Origin: Hyphomicrobium album
GTDB lineage: Bacteria > Pseudomonadota > Alphaproteobacteria > Rhizobiales > Hyphomicrobiaceae
Reading direction: 5' to 3'
Assembly: GCF_009708035.1 (NCBI RefSeq)
Contig: NZ_WMBQ01000001.1
Coordinates: 1,426,001 to 1,490,000 of the forward strand
Length of the DNA: 64,000 bases
Below are positions 35,199-42,409 of this stretch, piece after piece. Made by a program: the position numbers and the translations under genes. The notes under the pieces are model-generated. The model made no database searches. It saw only the letters and a program-made list of their open reading frames with translations, and had not been told where the DNA came from. Position 1 is the stretch's first letter, and each line of letters starts with the position of its first letter.

Positions 35199-36053
35199 AT
35201 GGAACAAAACACCCATCCGGGCGCCTATCGCTTTAGTGGCTCGCCGTCGGATTCGTCTTCGTCAAGTGACGCTCCCTCAAACGCCTCGCCCGACGACGGC
35301 ACAACGGGCTCCAGCTCCAACACACCCCCTCCTATCGCGAGCAATGACACTTCGAGCGCCGACGGCATCGGAAGCGTCGAGGGCTCGAATGGCGGCGTCG
35401 GCATCAACGCGGGCGACACCGACGGTGACGGCGACGGCCTCATCAACGCCAATACCAATGTAGGTGGCCTCCTCGGCGGCACGCTCGATGGCGTGCAAGT
35501 CGATGCCGTCAATTCGGGAAGCCTGCTTGACGCGCATGCGCCGGGGCTGCTCGATGCCACGGTCGGCGACGGCAGTGTGGCCGGTGTTGTCGATGGCGTG
35601 ACCGGTGACGGACTGGGCGGCATCGTGAGCGGACTGACCGGTGCGACCGACGGTTTCCAAGGCGTCCAGATCGACGCGCTTGACGGCACCAACATCGCTG
35701 AAGTGAACGCCCCCGGCGTCGCCGATGCGACGGTTGGCGGCGCCGAGCTCGGCAACCTGCTCGACGGTGGCGGCAGCCTCCTCGGCGAATTGACCGACGG
35801 CATTGGCAGTGGCTCGAGCGGCATCGAGGTCGACGCGCTCAACGGCGACAACCTTGCCGAAGCACACGCACCCGGCGTCGCCGATGCGACCGTAGGGGGT
35901 GCCGAGCTCGGCAACATCCTCGGTGGCGCGGAATTGGGCGGCCTCCTCGGCGGCGCCGATCTGCCGCTCGATCTCGGCGGGCTCACCGGCGATCTCAACA
36001 TCGACGTGGCCGGCCTCGACATCGGTCAGGCGCTCGACAACGTCACCACCTAA
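35199..36053 (+). CDS. Gly/Asp-rich repeat protein, probable type I secretion substrate
   Basis: The 284-residue product has a Ser/Pro/Asp-rich N-terminus without a signal peptide, an acidic segment GDTDGDGDGL resembling a calcium-binding loop, and three related repeats beginning at residues 99, 156 and 209. The repeat core is [VI]x[VI]DA[VL], then APG[VL], then DATVG. Low-complexity GGAELGGLLGG-type sequence follows, and the C-terminus is DIGQALDNVTT. Composition (Gly, Asp, Ala, Leu; no Cys; almost no Lys or Arg) fits a secreted surface or matrix protein. No RTX nonapeptides are present. The ATG at 35199 has an excellent Shine-Dalgarno. The transporter and adaptor genes lie downstream on the same strand. 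Confidence 0.7.
   Translation: MEQNTHPGAYRFSGSPSDSSSSSDAPSNASPDDGTTGSSSNTPPPIASNDTSSADGIGSVEGSNGGVGINAGDTDGDGDGLINANTNVGGLLGGTLDGVQVDAVNSGSLLDAHAPGLLDATVGDGSVAGVVDGVTGDGLGGIVSGLTGATDGFQGVQIDALDGTNIAEVNAPGVADATVGGAELGNLLDGGGSLLGELTDGIGSGSSGIEVDALNGDNLAEAHAPGVADATVGGAELGNILGGAELGGLLGGADLPLDLGGLTGDLNIDVAGLDIGQALDNVTT
35493..35906 (+). repeat. Three diverged in-frame repeats in the secreted protein gene
   Basis: Units of about 28 codons begin at 35493, 35664 and 35823 (spacings 171 and 159 bases). Units 2 and 3 are the most alike, sharing PGVADATVGGAELGN. The variable spacers are Gly/Leu-rich. These are protein-level repeats, not a CRISPR array. Confidence 0.75.
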
Positions 36054-36069
36054 CGGCCCTAGCGAAACG

Positions 36070-36098
36070 ATGGCCGGCGCGATCGTCGCGCCGGTCAT
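36070..36098 (+). terminator. Strong hairpin downstream of the secreted protein gene
   Basis: ATGGCCGGCGCGA-TCG-TCGCGCCGGTCAT forms a 13-bp stem (one G-T pair) with a 3-base loop, 16 bases after the stop codon. No long T-run follows, so read-through into the transporter genes is expected. Such hairpins commonly raise expression of a secreted substrate over its transporter by partial termination or 3' end protection. Confidence 0.6.
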
Positions 36099-36125
36099 TC
36101 CTCTAGTTTCAGGATGGAGCGTGTC

Positions 36126-37130
36126 ATGGCGGCCGCGGCAAACGCACGACGTGTTTCGGAAACGGCAGGACCCATTCCAACGCGAGACGTGCGTGATACC
36201 AGTGACCTAGGTGGCCGTCGGCGTTGGGCGAGCTTCCTCACCTGGGCATTTTTTCTTGCTGAGATGGCGGGCCGCGATGGGATTTTGCCTACCTCCGCGC
36301 ACGCGGGCGACGAGGGGTTGGGCCGTGCGGACCACGCGAGCGGCGCAACCGCACCAATCGCCAACAATCTACCGAATATAAGCGTCTCAACGGCCGCTGA
36401 GGCCCCCGAGCCAATAACTTATCAGCATGCTCCGACCCTGCCCGCTTACGCACCGACGCCGCTGTCGAGCGAACTCGGCGAGGCGAAGATTGCGCCCATC
36501 GCCGATGGGTTCGCGCACGGCGGCGGCGCGGCGGGGGGTGGCGGCTTCGGCCATCCGATGTCTGCCGACGAAGCGTCCCTTACCTCAGAAAGGAGCGACG
36601 GGGCCTTCGTGGCGTTCAATGCATCAGGCGAGCCGCTCGATCTCGGCCTCAGCCTCGATATGAACGACGCCGCGCAGGGCCTACTGGGCGGAATTTCCGA
36701 GGTCCTCTCGAGCCTGCCATTGGTCGGCGGCTTGCTTGGGAACCTTGGCGACGCGCTGGTCAATGCGACCGACCACCTTCTGCCGGCATTGAGCCCGGCA
36801 ACGTCGCTCATCGGTCTGGACGGCGGGCATGACGATGCGCAAGGGCCAGGTGTCGGCTCGCCCGGCCAAATCAACTTCAGCTTCGGCGCGCCATCCGATT
36901 CCCCCGCGCTCGTGTCCGATTCCGGCGGGTACACCAACTACGGGATTGCATTGAGCCTCGGTGGCTCGGATGCCGGCGCATCCGCGAACGAAGCCCCCGT
37001 CGACAGCGACATTGCGGGCGGCCTTGACGCGTGGGCGTTCAACCATCTTCCCGGTGTCGATCACAGCACCTCCGACGCGCTCCACATCGATCAGGCCGTG
37101 ATGCGGACGGCTTCCGACATACTGGCGTAA
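36126..37130 (+). CDS. Second Gly/Ala/Asp-rich protein of the type I secretion operon
   Basis: The 334-residue product has a hydrophobic patch near residues 35-50 (WASFLTWAFFLAEMAG), a Gly-rich stretch (GGGAAGGGGFGHP), a Leu/Gly-rich segment similar in style to the first protein (LPLVGGLLGNLGDAL) and an acidic Ser/Gly-rich tail. It ends in SDILA, an Asp followed by hydrophobic residues, like the extreme C-terminal signal of PrtD-type substrates. It is probably a second exported substrate or an accessory surface protein. An ATG at 36114 would add four residues. The transporter gene starts 3 bases after its stop. I know no named family for it. Confidence 0.65.
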   Translation: MAAAANARRVSETAGPIPTRDVRDTSDLGGRRRWASFLTWAFFLAEMAGRDGILPTSAHAGDEGLGRADHASGATAPIANNLPNISVSTAAEAPEPITYQHAPTLPAYAPTPLSSELGEAKIAPIADGFAHGGGAAGGGGFGHPMSADEASLTSERSDGAFVAFNASGEPLDLGLSLDMNDAAQGLLGGISEVLSSLPLVGGLLGNLGDALVNATDHLLPALSPATSLIGLDGGHDDAQGPGVGSPGQINFSFGAPSDSPALVSDSGGYTNYGIALSLGGSDAGASANEAPVDSDIAGGLDAWAFNHLPGVDHSTSDALHIDQAVMRTASDILA

Positions 37131-37133
37131 CCC

Positions 37134-39056
37134 ATGGAAACACCCGGGGCGGATTCGCAGTCGTTCGGAGGGTTGGCGGCGAGCGCCATCGAAACGGTGA
37201 TCGCCGGGGCGCGGCAACGCACAGCGCGCCTGCGCTTCCTGCTGGGCGAGACCGCGAAACTGTGGACCGGGGCGGCAGAGCAAGTTGGATCGCCGCAGGG
37301 GCCCCCTTCGATCGCCGACGAGCCGCAGAATTTAGCGCCACCACCAGCACGTATGCCACTGCAGGAATGGCGTGCACTGGCGCGGCGCACGTTCATCGTC
37401 GTGGCGGCGTTTTCGGTGTTCGTGAACCTGCTGATGCTCACGGTGCCGATCTACCTCTTCCAATTGTCGGATCGCGTGCTCACCAGCCGCAGCATCGACA
37501 CCCTGTTGATGTTGTCGATGCTGGCGGTTGCCTTTCTCGCCGTGCTGTCGCTGCTCGATATCTGCCGGCGTCAGGTGCTCGGTGCGCTTGCCAATCGGCT
37601 GGAGACCATCCTTGGCGGCCACCTGCTGGCGAGCGTCATCAGTATCCCGCACGTCGGCAGCGCACCTGCCGAAACCGTGCGCAGCTTGCATCTGGTGCGC
37701 AACTTCCTGTCCAGCCCCGTGATGCTGTTGCTGTTCGACGCGCCGCTGGCACCGCTCTATTTCGCGGCGGTGTTCCTCATTAGCCCACAGCTGGGTGTAA
37801 TCGCGCTGATCGCCGGCGCCGTTCTGGCCGTGATCGCCCTCCTCAATCAGCGTGCCACCTCGGCGCCTCTCGGCCGGGCCGGACAGCATGCCGCCCGCGC
37901 CGACGACCGTGCCGAGGCGCTGGCGCGCAACTCGCAGGTGATCAATGCGATGGGCATGCTGCAGGAGAGCATTCAGCACTGGGGAAATGAGCATGCGAAC
38001 GCGCTGACGGTGCAGGGCACCGCGCTGAACCGCAATTTCTGGATCACCGGCGTCTCCAAGTTCCTCCGCCTCATCACGCAGATCCTCGTGCTCGGCTGGG
38101 GCGCTTTCCTGGCGCTAGAAGGCGAGATCACCGGCGGCATGATGATCGCGGCTTCGATCATTGCGAGCCGCGCCTTGCAGCCGCTTGAAGGCATGATCGA
38201 GGGCTGGCGCAGCGTGGTCCAGGCGCATGCCGCATACAATCGAGTCGTCGCGGCGGTGGAGGTTTTCACACGTGAGCCGCCGCGCCTGCAGCTGCCACGC
38301 CCCAAGGGGCGCGTGGTCGCCGAGCGTCTGCTGTACATCCCGCCCGGCGTCAAGGAGCCGACGCTCAACGGCGTCTCAATCGACCTCGCGCCGGGAACGT
38401 CGCTGGCCATCGTCGGTCCGTCCGGCTCGGGCAAGTCGACCCTGGCTAAGCTGCTTGTCGGGTGCCTGCCGCCCACGGCGGGGCACGTGCGCCTCGACGG
38501 AACGGAGCTGCGCAATTGGGATCGTCGCCAGTTCGGCACCTTCACCGGGTACCTGCCGCAGGAGGTCGAGCTGTTTCCCGGCACGATCAGAGAGAATGTC
38601 TGCCGCATGCGCGGTGACCTGCCCGACGAGAAGGTCTACGAGGCAGCGGTCGTCGCCGGCGTGCACGACATGATCTGCCAACTCCCGCAAGGATACGAGA
38701 CTGTGCTGCAGGAGGGCGGAGCGCCGCTGTCCGGCGGCCAGAAGCAGCGCATCGCCCTCGCCCGCGCGCTGTTCGGAGATCCGGCGGTGATCGTCCTCGA
38801 CGAGCCGAACTCGAATCTTGACGCCGTCGGCGAGCAGGCGTTGAGCGAGACCATGCAGCGCGCCAAGGCCAAAGGCGTGACCGTCGTCGTGATCACCCAG
38901 AGGCCGGCGCTGCTGAATTCCGTCGACCGCGTGCTGGTTCTGCGCAACGGCCGGCCGGAAGCCTATGGTGCGCCCTCGAAGGTTCTGCATCGCGTGGTGC
39001 CGCCCAGCTCGGAGGCCCGGCCAACCGCTGCCGCAAGTCAGGCAGCGCCGGCATGA
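37134..39056 (+). CDS. Type I secretion ABC transporter (PrtD/HlyB-type)
   Basis: The 640-residue protein has an N-terminal polar extension (~75 residues), a membrane domain of about six helices, and an ABC ATPase. Walker A is GPSGSGKST near residue 431, the Q-loop lies in YLPQEVELF, the signature is LSGGQKQR near 535, Walker B is VIVLDEP near 557 and the D-loop is SNLD. The H-loop reads VVVITQRPALL, with Gln (codon at 38898-38900) where His is usual. There is no C39 peptidase domain, so no leader cleavage is expected. It would power one-step export of the upstream proteins. Its stop overlaps the adaptor start by four bases. Confidence 0.9.
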   Translation: METPGADSQSFGGLAASAIETVIAGARQRTARLRFLLGETAKLWTGAAEQVGSPQGPPSIADEPQNLAPPPARMPLQEWRALARRTFIVVAAFSVFVNLLMLTVPIYLFQLSDRVLTSRSIDTLLMLSMLAVAFLAVLSLLDICRRQVLGALANRLETILGGHLLASVISIPHVGSAPAETVRSLHLVRNFLSSPVMLLLFDAPLAPLYFAAVFLISPQLGVIALIAGAVLAVIALLNQRATSAPLGRAGQHAARADDRAEALARNSQVINAMGMLQESIQHWGNEHANALTVQGTALNRNFWITGVSKFLRLITQILVLGWGAFLALEGEITGGMMIAASIIASRALQPLEGMIEGWRSVVQAHAAYNRVVAAVEVFTREPPRLQLPRPKGRVVAERLLYIPPGVKEPTLNGVSIDLAPGTSLAIVGPSGSGKSTLAKLLVGCLPPTAGHVRLDGTELRNWDRRQFGTFTGYLPQEVELFPGTIRENVCRMRGDLPDEKVYEAAVVAGVHDMICQLPQGYETVLQEGGAPLSGGQKQRIALARALFGDPAVIVLDEPNSNLDAVGEQALSETMQRAKAKGVTVVVITQRPALLNSVDRVLVLRNGRPEAYGAPSKVLHRVVPPSSEARPTAAASQAAPA

Positions 39057-40411
39057 CTGCGACACCGACAGCGCTCGACGACTGGCAGCGGCACGTAGCC
39101 GATGGTCTACGCCGGCCGACATTGGTTGGATTAGCCATCCTGGGCGCATGGATCGGTGGCTTCGGCCTGTGGGCGGCGCTCGCTCCACTCGACGGCGCGG
39201 TCGTGGCCTCCGGCTCGTTCGTCGCCACCGGGCAGAACAAGCAGGTGCAGCATCTGGAAGGCGGCATCATTCGCGAGATGCTGGTGCGCGAGGGCGAGCG
39301 CGTGGAGGCGGGCCAGACACTCGTCCGCCTCGACGACACGCCCGCCAAGGCCAAGCTGCGACGGCTGGTGCTGCGCGAGTACCGGCTCCTCACCACGCAG
39401 GCGCGTCTGGAAGCCCAGATCGACGGCAAGGACGGCTTTACCCTGCCGGCGGCGCTCAGCGCTTACACCGACGATCCAGAGGTCACGCAGATATTCGCGC
39501 GGCAGCAGGTGGAATTGAAGGCGCGGCGGCAAAACCAGGCCGACGAGGAGCAGGTGCTGCGCAAGGAAGTTGCGGCGTTGAAGGAATCGATCGGCGGCTA
39601 TGAAGCGCAGACGCAAGCGGTCGAGAAGCGCTTGACCCTGTTCTCCGAGGAGCTGCGTGACAAGCAGGACCTGCTCGACCGCCAGCTGGCGCGCAAGACC
39701 GAGGTCATGGCGCTGCGACGCGCCGAGGCTGACTTGGCTGGCTCCCGCGGCGAGCTTCTGGGCCGCATTGCGGATTCGCGCGAGCGGATCGCCCGCGCCG
39801 AACAGCAAATCTCCGAGCTGCGATCGGCGGCGATGCAGAAGGCGGTCGAGGAGCTGCGGGCGACGGAGACCGAGCTTGACGACGTGCGCGAGCAGATTGG
39901 CGCGGGTCGCGACGTACTCGAGCGCGTCGACGTGCGCGCGCCCGATCGCGGCGTCGTCGTGCGCGTGAACTACCACACGCGCGGTGCTGTGGTGGCACCT
40001 GGCGCCATCATCCTCGAGCTGCTGCCGGTCGACGACAAGCTCGTCATCGAGGGACGCGTCAGCCCCAATGACATCTCGCACGTGCACGACGGCCAGGCGG
40101 CGCTGGTGCGTCTGACCGCGCTAAATCAGCGTTTGACGCCGGTCATCAACGGCCGAGTCGTCTACGTGTCGGCCGACGCAATCGCCGACCAGCAATCGCA
40201 GGCGCCGGCCAGCCTCGTACCCTTCCATCACCAGTCCTACATCGTTCGCGTGCAGCTCGACGAAACCGATGTGCACAAGAAGATCGGCGACTTCAATCCC
40301 ACACCGGGCATGCCCGCCGACGTCTACATCAAGACGGGCGAGCGCACGTTCTTCGAGTACATGCTGCGGCCCATCCTCGACAGCTTCTCGCGCGCCTTCC
40401 GCGAGCACTAG
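39053..40411 (+). CDS. HlyD/PrtE-family type I secretion adaptor
   Basis: The 452-residue protein has a short cytoplasmic N-terminus, one membrane segment (VGLAILGAWIGGFGLWAAL), a first lipoyl half-motif (GQNKQVQHLEGGIIREMLV), a long coiled-coil hairpin (about residues 95-300) and a beta-domain with VDVRAPDRGVVVRVNYHT and LPVDDKLVIEGRV. It would bridge the ABC transporter to an outer-membrane TolC-like channel. No tolC gene lies in the window. It is translationally coupled to the transporter (ATGA overlap). Confidence 0.9.
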   Translation: MTATPTALDDWQRHVADGLRRPTLVGLAILGAWIGGFGLWAALAPLDGAVVASGSFVATGQNKQVQHLEGGIIREMLVREGERVEAGQTLVRLDDTPAKAKLRRLVLREYRLLTTQARLEAQIDGKDGFTLPAALSAYTDDPEVTQIFARQQVELKARRQNQADEEQVLRKEVAALKESIGGYEAQTQAVEKRLTLFSEELRDKQDLLDRQLARKTEVMALRRAEADLAGSRGELLGRIADSRERIARAEQQISELRSAAMQKAVEELRATETELDDVREQIGAGRDVLERVDVRAPDRGVVVRVNYHTRGAVVAPGAIILELLPVDDKLVIEGRVSPNDISHVHDGQAALVRLTALNQRLTPVINGRVVYVSADAIADQQSQAPASLVPFHHQSYIVRVQLDETDVHKKIGDFNPTPGMPADVYIKTGERTFFEYMLRPILDSFSRAFREH

Positions 40412-40642
40412 CCAACCCTCGGCGAATGCCCGTGGGCATGACGCCGAAAAAGAACAGCGTATCTTGAAGCGATGCGGCGCCGCGTGCTCCCAAAAAACCT
40501 CCTTACACATCCTTTCTTAAGTGTGTCCCCGCAGATTTGGGGCTAAGAAGTAGCGGTGCACGTCGCCACTCCCCCTTGCCCTTGCGACCAGATGGTCTGC
40601 GAGCGTTCGACAAAGTCGGTGATCGGCATTCGGAGCTGAGCA
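40412..40642. promoter_or_regulatory. Gap before the LuxR-type gene, with a short palindrome
   Basis: About 230 bases between the adaptor and the LuxR-type regulator. The perfect palindrome ATGCCCGTGGGCAT lies at 40426-40439, just after the adaptor stop. No U-rich terminator and no standard 20-bp lux box were recognised. Confidence 0.35.
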
Positions 40643-41410
40643 GTGGCAGCGCCCCTAACACAAGCCAACTCTGAGCTTTCCTGCCGGCTCTTGCAGTATA
40701 CGAATTCCGTCGACTCGCTCGATACGCCCGAGAAGGTCCTGAACGCTCTCGATGAGGTCACGAACGCCACGTGCAAGATCAGAATGCTCGGTGCGTTGTT
40801 GCTGCCTTTACGGTGGGGCGATCTCAGCAGCTTCGAAATGGGAAAGACCGTCTTCGTGCACGACAGCGCACCTAAGGGCTGGTGGGAAGAGCAGCGCGAC
40901 ATGATGCGGCAGTCGCCTGGGCCGGGCGAGATGCTGGCGCGCCTGGCACTTGCTCCGTTTACGATGTCGGAGACGATGTCGCGGCTCGAGCCACTCGGTG
41001 TCGATCGCTGGCCATTCGAGTTGGCCCTCAAGTACGGCATGCGCGACCGTCTCTCATGCCCCGTTGGCGGCCGCTGGCTGGTCGTCTATTGGTCGCGCCA
41101 CGTTCTCGCCAATCTCACACCGGAACAACGGGCCCTCCTCTTTCTTGGGGCCAACTTCGCTGCCATACGTCTGCAGCGCTTGGCTGCTCCCTCCATCAAG
41201 CGGCTCGGCAACAGCTCCTCGCTTACGCCGCGCGAACTCGCTGTCCTGCGTCTTATGGCTTCCGGCAAGCGGATGCGTGAGATCGCGCAGCTGCTCGGTC
41301 TGGGAGAAGAGACCGTCCGGAGCCACCTGAAGAAGGCCCAGGTCAAGCTCGGCGTCCGCGAGCGCACGCATGCCGTGGCCCAAGCCATCCGGCTCCAATT
41401 GATAGCTTGA
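40643..41410 (+). CDS. LuxR-family transcriptional regulator (autoinducer-binding type, no LuxI partner)
   Basis: The 255-residue protein has a C-terminal LuxR DNA-binding domain: LTPRELAVLRLMASGKRMRE, then LGLGEETVRSHLKKAQVKLG. The N-terminal ~170 residues look like an autoinducer-binding domain (a Trp-rich patch GWWEEQRDMM and the strand RWLVVYWSRHVLANLTPEQRA) rather than a receiver. No LuxI synthase is in the window, so it would be a LuxR solo responding to an external or distantly made signal. The start is a GTG at 40643. Location after the secretion operon suggests it may regulate that operon (inference). Confidence 0.8.
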   Translation: MAAPLTQANSELSCRLLQYTNSVDSLDTPEKVLNALDEVTNATCKIRMLGALLLPLRWGDLSSFEMGKTVFVHDSAPKGWWEEQRDMMRQSPGPGEMLARLALAPFTMSETMSRLEPLGVDRWPFELALKYGMRDRLSCPVGGRWLVVYWSRHVLANLTPEQRALLFLGANFAAIRLQRLAAPSIKRLGNSSSLTPRELAVLRLMASGKRMREIAQLLGLGEETVRSHLKKAQVKLGVRERTHAVAQAIRLQLIA

Positions 41411-41506
41411 AGGGTTATTACGTATTTTACAAACCCACGCCGCCGAGCTAGGGTTATTGGGCTGGGGGCTCCAAACCCTCAGTGCCTAGTCCCGCGCGGG
41501 ATCAGA

Positions 41507-41683
41507 TCAGCGTTTGCGAGTGCCGGAAGGCTTCTTGGCCTTGACGGCGGGAGCCGTCGCGACCGTGCGCACGGCACGCCGGAACGTGCCCTCGTCGGCA
41601 TCGGCGCCATGCTCTTTGGCTGCGTCGATAAACTTCTGGCGCTGGCTCTTGCCGTCGTCGGTGGTCGCTTTGCGTTGGGCCAT
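41507..41683 (-). CDS. Small conserved alphaproteobacterial protein (58 aa)
   Basis: This 58-residue gene begins MAQRKATTDDGKSQRQKFID and continues with an acidic helix (AAKEHGADADEGTFRRAV) and a Lys/Arg-rich tail (KAKKPSGTRKR). The N-terminal TTDDGKSQRQKFI pattern recurs in small uncharacterised proteins of Hyphomicrobiales, as far as I recall. Function is unknown; the basic tail could bind nucleic acid. Confidence 0.65.
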   Translation of the reverse strand: MAQRKATTDDGKSQRQKFIDAAKEHGADADEGTFRRAVRTVATAPAVKAKKPSGTRKR

Positions 41684-41732
41684 GGCGACAGTCTAGGTGA
41701 TTTGCGGGCGTGCCGCCATGCGGGGGCGCGTC

Positions 41733-42011
41733 ATGAGTGACCTGCAAAAACTAGCGGCGGAGTGGTGCAGCCAGCATCCCGAGGCATTCGGTCTCGGGCG
41801 TCAGTCTTTGATCGATGCGTCTTCCGGTGGCCTAGTTAGCTTGGCCGATTATGCGGAAGCGGTTGTGCTAACGGTTCTGGCAATCGCCTCTCAAACGCAA
41901 AGGCACCCCCCTTTGGGTAAGCGTCTCGCAGATATATTAGAAGATCGAGCGTGTACGCAAAGTATGCCTCTTGCTTCTCTAGCAGAGGCGCGTCGACGGG
42001 ATAGAGTTTGA
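41733..42011 (+). CDS. Possible small protein overlapping the convergent gene
   Basis: The frame gives 92 residues starting MSDLQKLAAEWCSQHPEAFG and has a protein-like first half (SLADYAEAVVLTVLAIASQ). Its last ~175 bases are antisense to the hypothetical gene at 41836-42390. A GGGGG run lies before the ATG. It may be a real short gene or a remnant truncated near the insertion sequence; support is weak. Confidence 0.3.
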   Translation: MSDLQKLAAEWCSQHPEAFGLGRQSLIDASSGGLVSLADYAEAVVLTVLAIASQTQRHPPLGKRLADILEDRACTQSMPLASLAEARRRDRV

Positions 42012-42390
42012 AGCGAGCGGTGTCAGTCGCAGCGGTAGAGGCGGCGTCTTCCGAATTGTAGAACATTAGGATGTCGTCCCGCGGGTACCAATGGCAGTGT
42101 GCGTAACGATTCCGCGTACCCTTGCACCAGCGAAATGCCCCTAACATCGTTTCGTATGGGTCTTTGAGCCCTTTTGATGCGTAAGGCTTACGCATGAGCG
42201 CGTCGGCTATCTGCAATCGGCCTTCCTCACCCCGCGTTCGAAAAAGTACGCGAAGGGCGGTCTCCGCATCTAAAACATTTGCCAAGCAGGAGTGCAGTTC
42301 GAATTCCAGTTCGCCGTATCCGGCCAACATGCGGCCGATGTGGTGCGCCTCCTTGGGAAAGGAGTCGAATAATGGAATTATTCCCGCCAT
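41836..42390 (-). CDS. Hypothetical protein beside the insertion sequence
   Basis: The 184-residue protein starts MAGIIPLFDSFPKEAHHIGR and is mostly helical, with a conserved-looking segment GAFRWCKGTRNRYAHCHWYP around residues 85-105. It has the look of a soluble helical-bundle protein that binds something through its His/Tyr-rich motif, but no family is recognised. A start six residues upstream (42408) is possible but reads close to the edge of the insertion sequence. The gene lies immediately downstream of the transposase on the same strand, so it may have lost its own promoter. Confidence 0.6.
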   Translation of the reverse strand: MAGIIPLFDSFPKEAHHIGRMLAGYGELEFELHSCLANVLDAETALRVLFRTRGEEGRLQIADALMRKPYASKGLKDPYETMLGAFRWCKGTRNRYAHCHWYPRDDILMFYNSEDAASTAATDTARFKLYPVDAPLLEKQEAYFAYTLDLLIYLRDAYPKGGAFAFERRLPEPLAQPLPHNRPS

Positions 42391-42409
42391 GCACACCCAC
42401 CATGTCACC

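Noticed and set aside
35493-35906. Regularly spaced repeats as a possible CRISPR array
   Set aside because: The repeats are in frame, diverged at the DNA level and encode related protein units; spacing is 159-171 bases with no conserved direct repeat of CRISPR size.
40426-40439. Palindrome ATGCCCGTGGGCAT as a lux box
   Set aside because: It is shorter than a lux box, lies directly after the adaptor stop and is far from the LuxR gene start; no second copy was found.
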